Translations under genes and position numbers: made by a program
Notes under the pieces: model-generated
What the model was told of the DNA's origin: nothing
Databases searched by the model: none
The model's input: the letters and a program-made list of their open reading frames with translations, nothing else
In this document: in pieces, positions 1-7,719 of the stretch
Layout of the letters: the number at the start of each line of letters is the position of its first letter
Numbering within the stretch: position 1 is the first letter of the stretch
From: a virus
Reading direction: 5' to 3' (one strand)
Virus record (IMG/VR): IMGVR_UViG_3300043466_000800
Location: 1-35,423 of that record
Length of the DNA stretch: 35,423 bases

Positions 1-1
1 T

Positions 2-2089
2 GTTGAGGTTGAAATAGTAAGCGGCTCGGAAGATACGTGCTACGATATTTGCGACACGGGCGACCTACCATTGCCGCCCGACTTTTTGCCGTGTAACCCT
101 TGCTTAACCGAGGTTGCTGTGGATGGCGTTACAATAGTCGGAAATGGTACACCCTCCGACCCGTTAATCGCAGTTGGTGGCGGTGGGGGCGGTAGCTTAA
201 CCGTGCGCGATGAAGGCACTGTTGTGGCTTCAGGTGTTGTAAATATGAACTTTCGCGGCGGTGCTGTGAATGCGAATAGCAGCACGCCCGGCTCTGTTAA
301 TATCGATGTTCAAGAAGTACAATTGACGGAAGGCACTGGCATAGATATAACTGGTACATATCCGAGCTTCACAATTGCCAATACGCTGCCCGACCAGACG
401 GTAGTGCTTACTGAAGGTGCTGGCATTGATATAACTGGAACGTATCCAAACTTCACAATTGCTGCGACAGGCGGAACAGGAACGGTTACATCCGTAACAG
501 CCACAGCCCCAATTTCCTCAAGTGGTGGGGCAACTCCCGACATAAGCATCACACAAGCAGATACCACAACAGATGGCTACCTCAGCTCGGCTGATTGGAA
601 CACCTTTGACGGCAAATTCGATACACCAACGGGAACGAGCTCGGAGTATATCGATGGCACGGGTGCACTTCAGACCTTCCCAACGCTTACAAACGGCACG
701 GTAACATCGGTTTCAGCAACAGTACCAAACCCGACAAACCCTGCATTCAGCGTTAACGTTAATGACCCAACCACTACGCCAAGCATTGACATAACTGCCA
801 ACGGAGTAGTGAGCCAGTACGTGCGTGGCGATGGTTCTTTAGCTAACTTCCCTTTGGGCGGTGGCGGTGGCGCATCGGTTAACTATTACCTCAACGGCTC
901 GATAAGTCAGGGCACGATTGGAGGCAATGCTTATTTTCAAATGAGCCGCACTCCAGTGCTCGGAGGTGGCACGAACTTTACACGCACAAACGCGCAAGGC
1001 AATGGATACATCGCGCAATTTATAACCGATGCAGGCGACCCAAACCTTTTGGCAATCCCTTCAGGCAATTGGAACTTCGAGACCTACTTTAACGCTTCGA
1101 GTGGCGGCGGCAATCCGAGCTTTTACATGGAGCTTTACAAGTACGATGGCGCAACCTTTACGCTCATATCTTCAGGCTCTACAAACCCCGAAGCGATTAC
1201 AGGCGGCACGGTAGTCGATTTGTATGTAAGTGCGCTTGCAGTACCTTCCACAACTTTGCTTGCAACTGATAGGCTTGCAGTACGCATTTTCGTAACTACT
1301 TCGGGGCGAAACATTACGCTGCACACTGAGGACAACAACCTCTGCCAAGTAATCACAACTTTCACCACAGGGCTTAACGCATTGAACGGCTTGACTGCCC
1401 AAGTGCAAAACTTCGCAACGGGTACAAGTGGCACGGATTTCGGCATAAGCTCGGCAAGCAGCACGCATACATTCAATCTACCAACTGCCAGCGCAAGCAA
1501 CAGAGGTGCATTAAGCTCGACCGATTGGACTACATTCAATGGCAAGTTCAACACACCAAGCGGTACGACAGCGCAATATGTGAGAGGCGATGGTTCTCTT
1601 GCAACCTTTCCAACTGTGCCGCTGATTTACAAAGACGTAAACAACCAAACGGCAGTAACAGGAAATACCAATAATAACAAAGTTGTTTCTGTGCTAATCC
1701 CTGCCAACACGATAACAGTTGGAAACATTATCGAATTCAAGGCAAGGTTAGGGAAGACGGGAGGGGCTGGCATTTCAACGCTGCGAGTATATGCCAACAC
1801 AGCCGATTCAATTGTAAGCCCTGCACCAACGTTGTTACTTACAACTGCTTTGGGTTCAATTGGACAAACCTATATGGGTATTGACAGAACCGCCATAGTA
1901 AAAACAGCAACCAATACGCAAACAGCACAAGCCAACGCATCGATTCCAATTGATGCAGCGATAGGTATTGCATCGCTAACCAATTCAAACATCGATTGGA
2001 CGGTAAACCAGTATTTAATTTTCGCAATTCAGAACGGCGCAAACGGGGATTCGACTGTTCTATCATACTATCAAATTGAAATCAAATGA
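2..2089 (+). CDS. Phage fibre protein, 5'-truncated by the window edge
   Basis: The frame is open from base 2, so the gene begins outside the window; the TTG at 71 is only an internal codon. The first residues match the Cys-containing end of the neck domain in the gene at 33295, so the missing part is probably that domain. Then come a run of Gly codons (about 175-193), two related segments reading GIDITGTYP, the fibre motif GYLSSADWNTFDGKF (about 574-618), a second copy (RGALSSTDWTTFNGKF, about 1501-1548) and a distinct C-terminal domain. These motifs are typical of Bacteroidota phage fibres that bind the host surface. No terminator follows; the next gene overlaps the stop by 4 bp. Confidence 0.8.
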   Translation, partial: VEVEIVSGSEDTCYDICDTGDLPLPPDFLPCNPCLTEVAVDGVTIVGNGTPSDPLIAVGGGGGGSLTVRDEGTVVASGVVNMNFRGGAVNANSSTPGSVNIDVQEVQLTEGTGIDITGTYPSFTIANTLPDQTVVLTEGAGIDITGTYPNFTIAATGGTGTVTSVTATAPISSSGGATPDISITQADTTTDGYLSSADWNTFDGKFDTPTGTSSEYIDGTGALQTFPTLTNGTVTSVSATVPNPTNPAFSVNVNDPTTTPSIDITANGVVSQYVRGDGSLANFPLGGGGGASVNYYLNGSISQGTIGGNAYFQMSRTPVLGGGTNFTRTNAQGNGYIAQFITDAGDPNLLAIPSGNWNFETYFNASSGGGNPSFYMELYKYDGATFTLISSGSTNPEAITGGTVVDLYVSALAVPSTTLLATDRLAVRIFVTTSGRNITLHTEDNNLCQVITTFTTGLNALNGLTAQVQNFATGTSGTDFGISSASSTHTFNLPTASASNRGALSSTDWTTFNGKFNTPSGTTAQYVRGDGSLATFPTVPLIYKDVNNQTAVTGNTNNNKVVSVLIPANTITVGNIIEFKARLGKTGGAGISTLRVYANTADSIVSPAPTLLLTTALGSIGQTYMGIDRTAIVKTATNTQTAQANASIPIDAAIGIASLTNSNIDWTVNQYLIFAIQNGANGDSTVLSYYQIEIK
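481..1610. repeat. Long imperfect direct repeat, copy 1 (fibre region)
   Basis: This stretch matches 34321-35423 at high identity, including identical runs around the Gly-rich linker and the ADWNTF motif. A shorter block (about 85-195) matches 33880-33975. The segments in between differ, so the two fibre genes share a frame but carry different inserted modules. Confidence 0.9.
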
Positions 2090-2304
2090 CAAACGTAAAC
2101 ATCACATCCACAAATATCGAGTTCACCTCAACGGGCTTGCCGTGGCTTAATCTAATCGAGCCAAAATGGGAGGCTGTGGATGAAACATCCTTTCACGTAA
2201 TAACTGAGCAAGGTGTGTACTGCATCACAGTAATAGAACACAAACTAAATGCGCAAAAGTTTAAGAGTTCACAAGAGGCATTAAAGTATCTGAATAATTT
2301 GTAA
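2086..2304 (+). CDS. Small protein of unknown function downstream of the fibre
   Basis: A 72-residue protein whose ATG overlaps the stop of the preceding fibre gene (ATGA), which indicates translational coupling. It has no signal peptide or membrane segment and no motif I recognise. The C-terminal third looks helical and basic. A small gene coupled to a fibre gene may be a fibre assembly chaperone, but that is inference from position only. Confidence 0.6.
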   Translation: MTNVNITSTNIEFTSTGLPWLNLIEPKWEAVDETSFHVITEQGVYCITVIEHKLNAQKFKSSQEALKYLNNL

Positions 2305-2329
2305 ATTTACCAAACTAAAAACAACCCTT

Positions 2330-3151
2330 ATGGCAGGCGTTAAAGTAACCGATTTACCAGCATTAGGAACGGCAGCACCAGACGATATATTATACATCGT
2401 AGATACAACCGCTGACCAATCAAGAAAGATTGAGGTGGGTAATGTGGTAAACCTACAAACAGCTCACGACAATGGCAGCATAATAAATACAATTGATGTT
2501 ATTGCAGATGGCACATCTAAAAATGTGGGTTTAGGTTTTGGTGCATTAAGCGGAAATACTGGAAATGACCAAATCGGAATTGGTTCACGCGCTGGGCAAA
2601 ACTCAAGCGGCTCCACTGGCGTTTATTTAGGCGCTCAATGCGCTGATGGTAATACTGGAGACAATGTGTTTGCATTTGGTGATAGTGCGTGTTCTGGAAA
2701 TAGTGGCAGTAATGTTATAGCAATCGGTGGTGGAACTTGTGATGCTAATTTAAGCGACTATGTTATAGCGATTGGCGAACAAGCATTATCGCAAAATCAA
2801 GGGGCTAATTCAATTGGCATCGGAAAGTTTGCAGGCGAAAGCAATGTAGGCAGTACAATTGTAGCAATTGGTGATGAAGCAGGCGATACCAATACTGGCG
2901 ACTTCATTGTCGCAATAGGCAATGATGCGGCAAAAAATAATAACGGTGATAATGTTGTAGCAATAGGCGGCGGTGCTGCACTTGGCAATACATTAGCTGG
3001 GATGTTTGTTGTGGGCTCGGCAAATATGCCGTCTTACGCTAACCCAGCAGCAGCAGTAGCAGCAATAACGGTGGGGCTTGGAGCAACGGCTGGCTGCTAT
3101 TATTTATACCATAACCAAGCGGATGGCACAATCCGTGCAATCATACCATAA
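2330..3151 (+). CDS. Fibre-like protein with 16-residue beta-roll repeats
   Basis: 273 residues. The N-terminus (KVTDLPALGTAAPDDILYIV) is a recurrent attachment-type start in phage tail fibre proteins. From about residue 65 to 225 there is a run of roughly ten 16-residue repeats of the form V-x-A-I-G-x-x-A-x-x-x-N-x-G-x-N, like the head repeats of trimeric YadA-type adhesins, which suggests a trimeric left-handed beta-roll. The C-terminus is a short Ala/Gly-rich segment plus a small domain. It is preceded by an A-rich leader without Shine-Dalgarno. A virion adhesin or fibre tip is the best guess; the receptor is unknown. Confidence 0.7.
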   Translation: MAGVKVTDLPALGTAAPDDILYIVDTTADQSRKIEVGNVVNLQTAHDNGSIINTIDVIADGTSKNVGLGFGALSGNTGNDQIGIGSRAGQNSSGSTGVYLGAQCADGNTGDNVFAFGDSACSGNSGSNVIAIGGGTCDANLSDYVIAIGEQALSQNQGANSIGIGKFAGESNVGSTIVAIGDEAGDTNTGDFIVAIGNDAAKNNNGDNVVAIGGGAALGNTLAGMFVVGSANMPSYANPAAAVAAITVGLGATAGCYYLYHNQADGTIRAIIP

Positions 3152-3609
3152 TGCGCAGCACCTCGCTTCTCGGTCTGAATCTGATTAAGAAGTATGAGGG
3201 CTTGCGCCTTAGCTCCTACCTTTGTCCTGCTGGCGTGCCAACAATTGGCTACGGCTCGACACGCTACCCGAACGGCAAGAAGATTCTGCTTGGCGAAAAG
3301 CTCGCAAGCGAAAAGGAAGCAACGCAATTGCTACTTGCTACCCTTGAGCCATTCGAAGCGGCGGTAAATAAGCACCTACCGAATATCAATCAATGCCAGT
3401 TCGATGCTTTGGTATGCTTTGCCTACAATGTAGGCACGGGTGCATTAATCAAATCCACCCTGCTAAAAAAAGCCAAAGCCAACAATGCCGACCCTTCGAT
3501 ACTTGATGAGTTCCTTAGATGGAACAAGGCAGGCGGCAAGGTGCTTGCAGGGCTAACCAATCGTAGACGCGAAGAGGCGAATTTGTATTTCTCACTTTGT
3601 AAACTTTAG
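3151..3609 (+). CDS. Endolysin, GH24 lysozyme (muramidase)
   Basis: 152 residues, the usual length for a T4/P22-type lysozyme that cleaves the MurNAc-GlcNAc bond of peptidoglycan at the end of infection. The catalytic block is visible: Glu16 in KKYEGL, then YLCPAGVPTIGYG with Cys25 and Thr31. The spacing (9 and 6) matches the E-D-T triad, with Cys in the Asp position, a variant known in phage lysozymes. The conserved end motif (GLTNRRREEANL) is present. There is no signal peptide, so it would depend on a holin. Its ATG overlaps the last base of the preceding stop codon. Confidence 0.93.
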   Translation: MRSTSLLGLNLIKKYEGLRLSSYLCPAGVPTIGYGSTRYPNGKKILLGEKLASEKEATQLLLATLEPFEAAVNKHLPNINQCQFDALVCFAYNVGTGALIKSTLLKKAKANNADPSILDEFLRWNKAGGKVLAGLTNRRREEANLYFSLCKL

Positions 3610-3615
3610 GGTTCA

Positions 3616-3635
3616 ATTGCCCAAACACTGGCAAT
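3616..3635 (+). other. Small hairpin after the endolysin gene
   Basis: ATTGCC at 3616-3621 pairs with GGCAAT at 3630-3635 across an 8-nt loop. No T-run follows, so this is at best a weak RNA structure between endolysin and holin genes. Confidence 0.3.
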
Positions 3636-3655
3636 GCTTTCGCGTATTTTAACCT

Positions 3656-3862
3656 ATGCGAAAACGTGCTACCAAACCAAGGCGAATCATTGACATCATT
3701 GTTAAGCATTGGCGTAGCACTATCGGAAGCCTTATGATATTAGTTTCAATATTTTTGCTAATCTTTAAAGTGATATCAACCGAAACCCTTGCGGCAATTG
3801 TGGCAACGCTAATCGCAGCAGGGTACATTCCAAAAGCCAAAGACGATGCAGCAAGTTCGTAG
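3656..3862 (+). CDS. Holin candidate (small membrane protein)
   Basis: 68 residues. It has a strongly basic N-terminus (MRKRATKPRR), a hydrophobic segment at about residues 22-41 and a second weaker one at about 44-58, then a charged tail. Size, topology and the position directly after the lysozyme fit a holin that permeabilises the inner membrane. Holins share little sequence, so the call rests on context. Confidence 0.6.
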   Translation: MRKRATKPRRIIDIIVKHWRSTIGSLMILVSIFLLIFKVISTETLAAIVATLIAAGYIPKAKDDAASS

Positions 3863-4247
3863 AGATACCGTAAAGATTGCACGCCATAACAAGGTGAATG
3901 TCGACACCATGAGCTGGGAGGTTGCAAATGCCGACACAAGCTTTCAGCAAGCTAATCGTAAAAGCTTCGAGTTCGTCATGGCACAGCCAAAGCCAGTGCG
4001 TGAACTTACCGCATTCGATACCATTCAGCCCTGCGATTTGTCACTATACCCACAGCCCACAGCCTATACTTTCAAACCTCAGCCTGTAAGAAACACGCAA
4101 GAATTGGATTCGCCTATGAACTACGATATACTCCTGAATGGTGTTGTGTTTAGCTTTGCCCTGTGGATGAGTGCGAAATACTTGATGGGTTGCGGTGCTG
4201 CCTGGATCAATTTATTTAACGATCTAAGAAGCGAGCTAAGGGCTTAA
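3846..4247 (+). CDS. Unknown protein with one C-terminal membrane segment
   Basis: 133 residues, overlapping the holin candidate by 17 bp. The first 95 residues are polar and Pro/Gln-rich. Around residues 100-120 (ILLNGVVFSFALWMSAKYLMG) there is a single hydrophobic stretch followed by a short charged tail. This is the layout of a tail-anchored membrane protein. Its place in the lysis block suggests a lysis accessory or antiholin-like role, but no family is recognised. Confidence 0.55.
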   Translation: MQQVRRDTVKIARHNKVNVDTMSWEVANADTSFQQANRKSFEFVMAQPKPVRELTAFDTIQPCDLSLYPQPTAYTFKPQPVRNTQELDSPMNYDILLNGVVFSFALWMSAKYLMGCGAAWINLFNDLRSELRA

Positions 4248-4251
4248 ATCT

Positions 4252-4259
4252 TATCTTTG
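4252..4259 (+). promoter_or_regulatory. Promoter -7 box (TATCTTTG) for the PAS-DHp gene
   Basis: An exact match to the Bacteroidota core TAnnTTTG lies only 4 bases before the ATG at 4264. No clear TTTG is seen at -33. With a start point about 7 bases downstream, the mRNA would begin at or next to the start codon, so it would be leaderless or nearly so. Confidence 0.5.
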
Positions 4260-4263
4260 CTTT

Positions 4264-4830
4264 ATGGCATCACTGCACATCCTTGAGGCGAGCATCGACC
4301 TCTTCTATGTGATTACCGACAGGGATGGAAACATTGTCACATCAAACGATTTGTTTCGCGAATACGTAAGTCATATCAAGCCAGGCAATATTTTGGACAT
4401 TGCAGCCAATGACAGCGATCGCGATGAAATGCTTGGAGCAATTAGGAAAGCACAGAGCAAGGCACCGGATCCGATAAGAGTCTATTCCAAGACACGCCAG
4501 AAGATGTCATCTGAGCGGTACAATATGTGGAATGTTTACTCAATCATGAACAGCGTTCACATAATTGGCATTCAGTTGGTCGATGTGACTTCGATAAGCT
4601 CGCATGAACATGAGCGGCAGAAGATCCTTCTGGAAGAGTTTCGCTTCATGTTGAGCCACGAGCTTCGCCAGCCATTGACTTCAATTGGTGGCTTGGTGCA
4701 GATGATCATGGAGCACAAAGAAATCACAGAGGAAGAGCGCAAAGGAATTATGGAGATGATAGCAGACAGCGTGCAGAAGCTTGACGAAGTGATCAGGCTT
4801 CTGGTAAAGAAAGCAACGAGACAGCTATGA
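4264..4830 (+). CDS. PAS domain + histidine-kinase DHp (HisKA) protein lacking an ATPase domain
   Basis: 188 residues. Residues about 8-110 read as a PAS sensor fold (DLFYVITDRDGNIVTSND near the start, IIGIQLVDVTS as the last strand). A linker helix leads to a clear H-box at 127-140, with phosphoacceptor His132 in MLSHELRQPLTSI, and a second helix (about 155-182), together a DHp four-helix-bundle half. The protein ends there: no N, G1, F or G2 boxes, and neither this gene nor the next carries a HATPase domain. It could dimerise with host kinases or act as a phosphotransfer intermediate or decoy. It has its own promoter-like box and lies inside the lysis block. The domain call is firm; the role is inference. 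Confidence 0.8.
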   Translation: MASLHILEASIDLFYVITDRDGNIVTSNDLFREYVSHIKPGNILDIAANDSDRDEMLGAIRKAQSKAPDPIRVYSKTRQKMSSERYNMWNVYSIMNSVHIIGIQLVDVTSISSHEHERQKILLEEFRFMLSHELRQPLTSIGGLVQMIMEHKEITEEERKGIMEMIADSVQKLDEVIRLLVKKATRQL

Positions 4831-5030
4831 ATGAAGCAAACACCTACTTACCAAGCACTGATGATGAATGTGACGAGCGGCTGGTGAAGGTGCTTGCGAT
4901 TTACATCTTAGAAAGGGCCATGCCGCTGAAAGTTGCGAGCCAGATACTGCTTTCAAACTTGCGAAACAAGGACCTTTACATGGTGCGATTTAACGAAGTT
5001 ATGCAATTTGTAAGCAATGGAACAACCTAA
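4827..5030 (+). CDS. Small helical protein of unknown function
   Basis: 67 residues, starting in an ATGA overlap with the PAS-DHp gene, so the two are probably co-translated. The N-terminus is acidic (STDDECDERL) and the rest is predicted helical. It holds no kinase ATPase or receiver motif. Coupling suggests it may work with the PAS-DHp protein, but nothing in the sequence shows this. Confidence 0.55.
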   Translation: MNEANTYLPSTDDECDERLVKVLAIYILERAMPLKVASQILLSNLRNKDLYMVRFNEVMQFVSNGTT

Positions 5031-5676
5031 CTTAAGCAGGCTTTATTTGGTGACAATTACGGTTGTCCTTGCCTTGATGATGATCAGGACTTGCGGAAGA
5101 TTGGCCTCAACAGAGGTTGAACTGGAGCGGCTTGACAATGCCAATGACGAATACACCATGCGAATTGCTCAAGACTCGGCCAAGATTTACAGCCAGTCGC
5201 AGACCATTGTGAGCAGCGAGCGCAAGTATGCAGAGCTTGAGAAGATCAACGCAGCACTTGGAATTAAAGCAAGCCAAGCCGTACAATATAGGACCAAGAC
5301 AGTGATACAAACCGAGTTTGAACTTGGTGACACGGTGTACATCGATAGCTTTCCGCACTTGCGCCTGCCAAGATCATTCGGGCGTGAAGGTAAATGGCTA
5401 TCCATAGGCGGCACGATAAACCGCGTAGGAAGGCTTCAGATTGACTCAATGATAATTCCGGTAGCTTATACCGTTGCCATCGGAGATACGCTGCGTGAGG
5501 GCTCTATTTTGCGAAAGCGTGACAAGGTTGTCCGCATTGCAGTTGACAACCCTTATGTTAGCGTGACTGGCATCAACAATGTGGTGATTCGCCAGGATAA
5601 AAAGTGGTATCAAACCGATGCGGCCAAGATTGGGCTCGGGGCGTTTATTGGTTTCGGCCTGACACGCATAAAATAA
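5017..5676 (+). CDS. Membrane-anchored coiled-coil protein, possible spanin-like lysis protein
   Basis: 219 residues. A single hydrophobic segment at about 8-25 (YLVTITVVLALMMI) acts as a signal anchor. It is followed by a heptad-rich region (about 30-85) and a C-terminal beta-rich domain with repeated D-T-V/L and V-R-I pieces. This is the layout of an inner-membrane protein with a long periplasmic part. Proteins like this recur in Bacteroidota phages near the lysozyme. A spanin role (outer-membrane disruption in Gram-negative hosts) is plausible, but no lipoprotein partner is seen. It overlaps the previous gene by 14 bp. Confidence 0.55.
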   Translation: MEQPNLSRLYLVTITVVLALMMIRTCGRLASTEVELERLDNANDEYTMRIAQDSAKIYSQSQTIVSSERKYAELEKINAALGIKASQAVQYRTKTVIQTEFELGDTVYIDSFPHLRLPRSFGREGKWLSIGGTINRVGRLQIDSMIIPVAYTVAIGDTLREGSILRKRDKVVRIAVDNPYVSVTGINNVVIRQDKKWYQTDAAKIGLGAFIGFGLTRIK

Positions 5677-5741
5677 TTGCGTTGATTTTCAGGCACTTGC
5701 GTTTTTTTACGCTGGTGGTTTATTGTTTTCTTTGTTTTTCG

Positions 5742-5772
5742 CTTGCGAATTCAAAAAAGGGGTGTACATTTG
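5742..5772 (+). promoter_or_regulatory. Promoter for the early replication block
   Basis: A -7 box TACATTTG (5765-5772) fits TAnnTTTG, with a CTTG element at 5742-5745 about 19 bp upstream. The region before it (5677-5764) is noncoding and T-rich. The transcript would lead into the gene at 5798 and the SSB-like gene. Confidence 0.55.
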
Positions 5773-5797
5773 CCTCAACAAAACAACGAAACAAAAC

Positions 5798-6106
5798 ATG
5801 AAAACACCACTATCAACAGCAACGACCTTCAAGAATTGGAAGGGCACTGAATTTTTCCACTACAATCACTTAACCGGCACGCTGGTAATGATTGTAAACG
5901 ATGGCCCAATCAAGGGGCTTTACACTCGCTGCGATTCGCAAGCTGCAAATCTTTCACGCCAGTACCACCGCTCAATGGAGCACGGCACAGCACCCGAGAA
6001 GCGCATCTATGATCCTTGCGACATGGAAGAATTTCACAACAACTTTGCAATTGTAACTGAGCAATTGCACTACCAAGCAACAGACGCATTAATCACTAAT
6101 CTTTAA
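5798..6106 (+). CDS. Unknown early protein
   Basis: 102 residues from the ATG at 5798. The open frame extends upstream to 5723, but that part would overlap the promoter box, so the internal ATG is preferred. Polar, with no membrane segment or recognised motif. It is the first gene after a promoter and directly precedes the SSB-like gene, so it is probably expressed early. Function unknown. Confidence 0.6.
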   Translation: MKTPLSTATTFKNWKGTEFFHYNHLTGTLVMIVNDGPIKGLYTRCDSQAANLSRQYHRSMEHGTAPEKRIYDPCDMEEFHNNFAIVTEQLHYQATDALITNL

Positions 6107-6123
6107 TTCTTAATCTTTTAAAC

Positions 6124-6780
6124 ATGAAAGCACCAGTAAACAGTTCAACAGGCGGCACACGCCAAATCGCTCCTGAAGGGGCTTATCCAGCAGTCCTAAT
6201 CCAAATCATTGACAAGGGCACAACCCTCGATGAAAAGTGGGGCAGCAAAAAACGCAAGGTTCAATTCGTATTTGAACTACCAACAGAAACCGCAATCTTC
6301 AAGGAAGAGAATGGCGAGCAGCCTTTCATCGTGAAGACAATCTTCAACCTAAACATGGGCGAGAAGTCATCGATGCGCAAGTTCATCGAATCATGGGCAG
6401 GCAAGAAGATGACAGACAAGCAAGCTGGCGACTTCGAGATTTTCACACTACTTGGCAAAAGTGCATTGGTTAACATTGCACACAACGGCAAAGAAGATAA
6501 GACCTATGCGAACATCATGAGCGTGTCTCCAATGCCGAAAGGCATGCAATGCCCTCCAGCCTACAATGAGCTCCTTGCTTATGATTCAACTGAGCACGAT
6601 GGCGAAGTATTCGGCAAGCTGCCAGAGTTCATCCAAGAAGACATTCGCAAGAGCGATGAGTGGATTGCTCGCGTAAGCAAGCCTGCAAAGGTTGCCGCTC
6701 CGGTGTACCAATCATCTGCAAGCGATGCTTTGGATGTTGATCTTGATGCATTATTCTCAAACGACTCAACCCCTTTCTAA
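6124..6780 (+). CDS. Single-stranded DNA-binding-like phage protein with acidic tail
   Basis: 218 residues. The middle is beta-rich, as in OB-fold DNA-binding proteins of phage recombination clusters (the DUF669-type group is the closest I recall). The C-terminus ends in an acidic, disordered tail, DVDLDALFSNDSTPF, with the final Pro-Phe that bacterial SSBs use to recruit partner proteins. It lies upstream of an exonuclease, helicase and primase. It would coat ssDNA during replication and recombination. The tail is clear; the OB-fold family is inferred. Confidence 0.65.
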   Translation: MKAPVNSSTGGTRQIAPEGAYPAVLIQIIDKGTTLDEKWGSKKRKVQFVFELPTETAIFKEENGEQPFIVKTIFNLNMGEKSSMRKFIESWAGKKMTDKQAGDFEIFTLLGKSALVNIAHNGKEDKTYANIMSVSPMPKGMQCPPAYNELLAYDSTEHDGEVFGKLPEFIQEDIRKSDEWIARVSKPAKVAAPVYQSSASDALDVDLDALFSNDSTPF

Positions 6781-6789
6781 CATAAACCA

Positions 6790-6825
6790 AAAAGCCGAGC
6801 CCCACTTCAAAAAGGCTCGGCTTTT
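6790..6825 (+). terminator. Strong intrinsic terminator, usable in both directions
   Basis: A perfect 12-bp stem pairs AAAAGCCGAGCC (6790-6801) with GGCTCGGCTTTT (6814-6825) across a 12-nt loop. The A-run on one side and T-run on the other make it a classic rho-independent terminator after the SSB-like gene. It separates that gene from the block starting at 6829. Confidence 0.85.
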
Positions 6826-6828
6826 ACT

Positions 6829-7482
6829 ATGCATACACACATGAACAGCATTGCAAAGATACAAATTCCAATTCAGAATCTATACGCTGCGATTAATTCG
6901 CCAAAGGTTCTGCAAGCTCATGCACTCATTGACACCATGAGCATCGATGGTGATTGCTTCAGCGTTAGCAACGTGAGCGATTACAACAACACAAGCCAAG
7001 CAATCAAAGAAGCAAACGATGCCATCAAGGCCATCGAGGAAGCTCGCAAGATTGTCACCATCCCGATTGACCAGTACAAGAAGCAGCTCATGAATATCGA
7101 GCAAGAAGCAACTGAACCGCTCAGAGCCTTCATCGCATCGGCCAAGTCCAAGATGCTGGAGTACACAAACGAACTGGACCGCAAGCACGAAGAAGATCAG
7201 AAGCGCATAAAAGAGCAAGCTAAGTCGATGGCTGCCTTAACCGATGAGCTCGCTGAGGTTAGCATCCAGCACAGCCACATCAAAGGCATTCGCTCAATCC
7301 GCAAGGCTCGCATCAATGGCGAGGTAGATTGGGTGACAGTGCTTGGCGTGCTGTTCTCATCAGGGAATCTGAAGCAACAAACCTTGCTTACTGGCCTGCC
7401 AAAAGCAATGCAAGAGCTCGGCGTGGAGCAGATCGCCGGCATTGAGATTTATGAAGAAAAAATTCAAACAATAATACGATGA
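6829..7482 (+). CDS. Coiled-coil recombination-cluster protein (DUF1351-like)
   Basis: 217 residues from ATG 6829; an in-frame ATG at 6841 (MNSIAKIQ) is an equally good start because 6829 lies 4 bases past the terminator. Residues about 55-145 form a long charged coiled coil (AIKEANDAIKAIEEARKIV, then ELDRKHEEDQKRIKEQAK). The C-terminal part looks globular. Length, coiled coil and the place between SSB-like and exonuclease genes resemble DUF1351 proteins of phage recombination clusters, whose biochemical role is unsettled. Confidence 0.6.
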   Translation: MHTHMNSIAKIQIPIQNLYAAINSPKVLQAHALIDTMSIDGDCFSVSNVSDYNNTSQAIKEANDAIKAIEEARKIVTIPIDQYKKQLMNIEQEATEPLRAFIASAKSKMLEYTNELDRKHEEDQKRIKEQAKSMAALTDELAEVSIQHSHIKGIRSIRKARINGEVDWVTVLGVLFSSGNLKQQTLLTGLPKAMQELGVEQIAGIEIYEEKIQTIIR

Positions 7483-7715
7483 AGCACAACCCTACCAAGC
7501 AGGTGCGCGCAATACTTGAGCGCGTGCCTGCAACACGCAAGAGCGATGCAAGGCTAATCGCTTACGTTTGGGCCGACACAATCGGCTATGACAAACTCAA
7601 TGAAACAACTGCAAAGGAAGTGCTCGACATGATGAGCGAGGGCAAGCTTCCAGCTGCCGAAAGCATCCGCAGAGCACGCCAAAGAGCACAACAGTCTAAC
7701 CCAAATTTGAAGTAA
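7479..7715 (+). CDS. Small basic protein, conserved phage type
   Basis: 78 residues, overlapping the previous stop by 4 bp (ATGA). It has the pattern VRAILERVPATRKSDARLIAYVW followed by ESIRRARQRAQQ, which resembles small phage proteins of the 'RNSD' type that end in an IRR-A-R helix. It is basic and probably binds nucleic acid. Precise function unknown. Confidence 0.6.
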   Translation: MKHNPTKQVRAILERVPATRKSDARLIAYVWADTIGYDKLNETTAKEVLDMMSEGKLPAAESIRRARQRAQQSNPNLK

Positions 7716-7719
7716 CACC

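Noticed and set aside
1-1610. The two ends as an exact terminal repeat proving a complete genome
   Set aside because: The copies differ at many positions and in a whole module, so they are not an identical direct terminal repeat.
2525-3010. A CRISPR-like array from regularly spaced repeats
   Set aside because: The periodicity is 48 bases, in frame, degenerate at DNA level and conserved only as protein; it is a coding repeat.
5690-5720. A terminator in the T-rich stretch after the spanin-like gene
   Set aside because: The only pairing is GCGT with ACGC around a T-run, too short and with the T-run in the loop.
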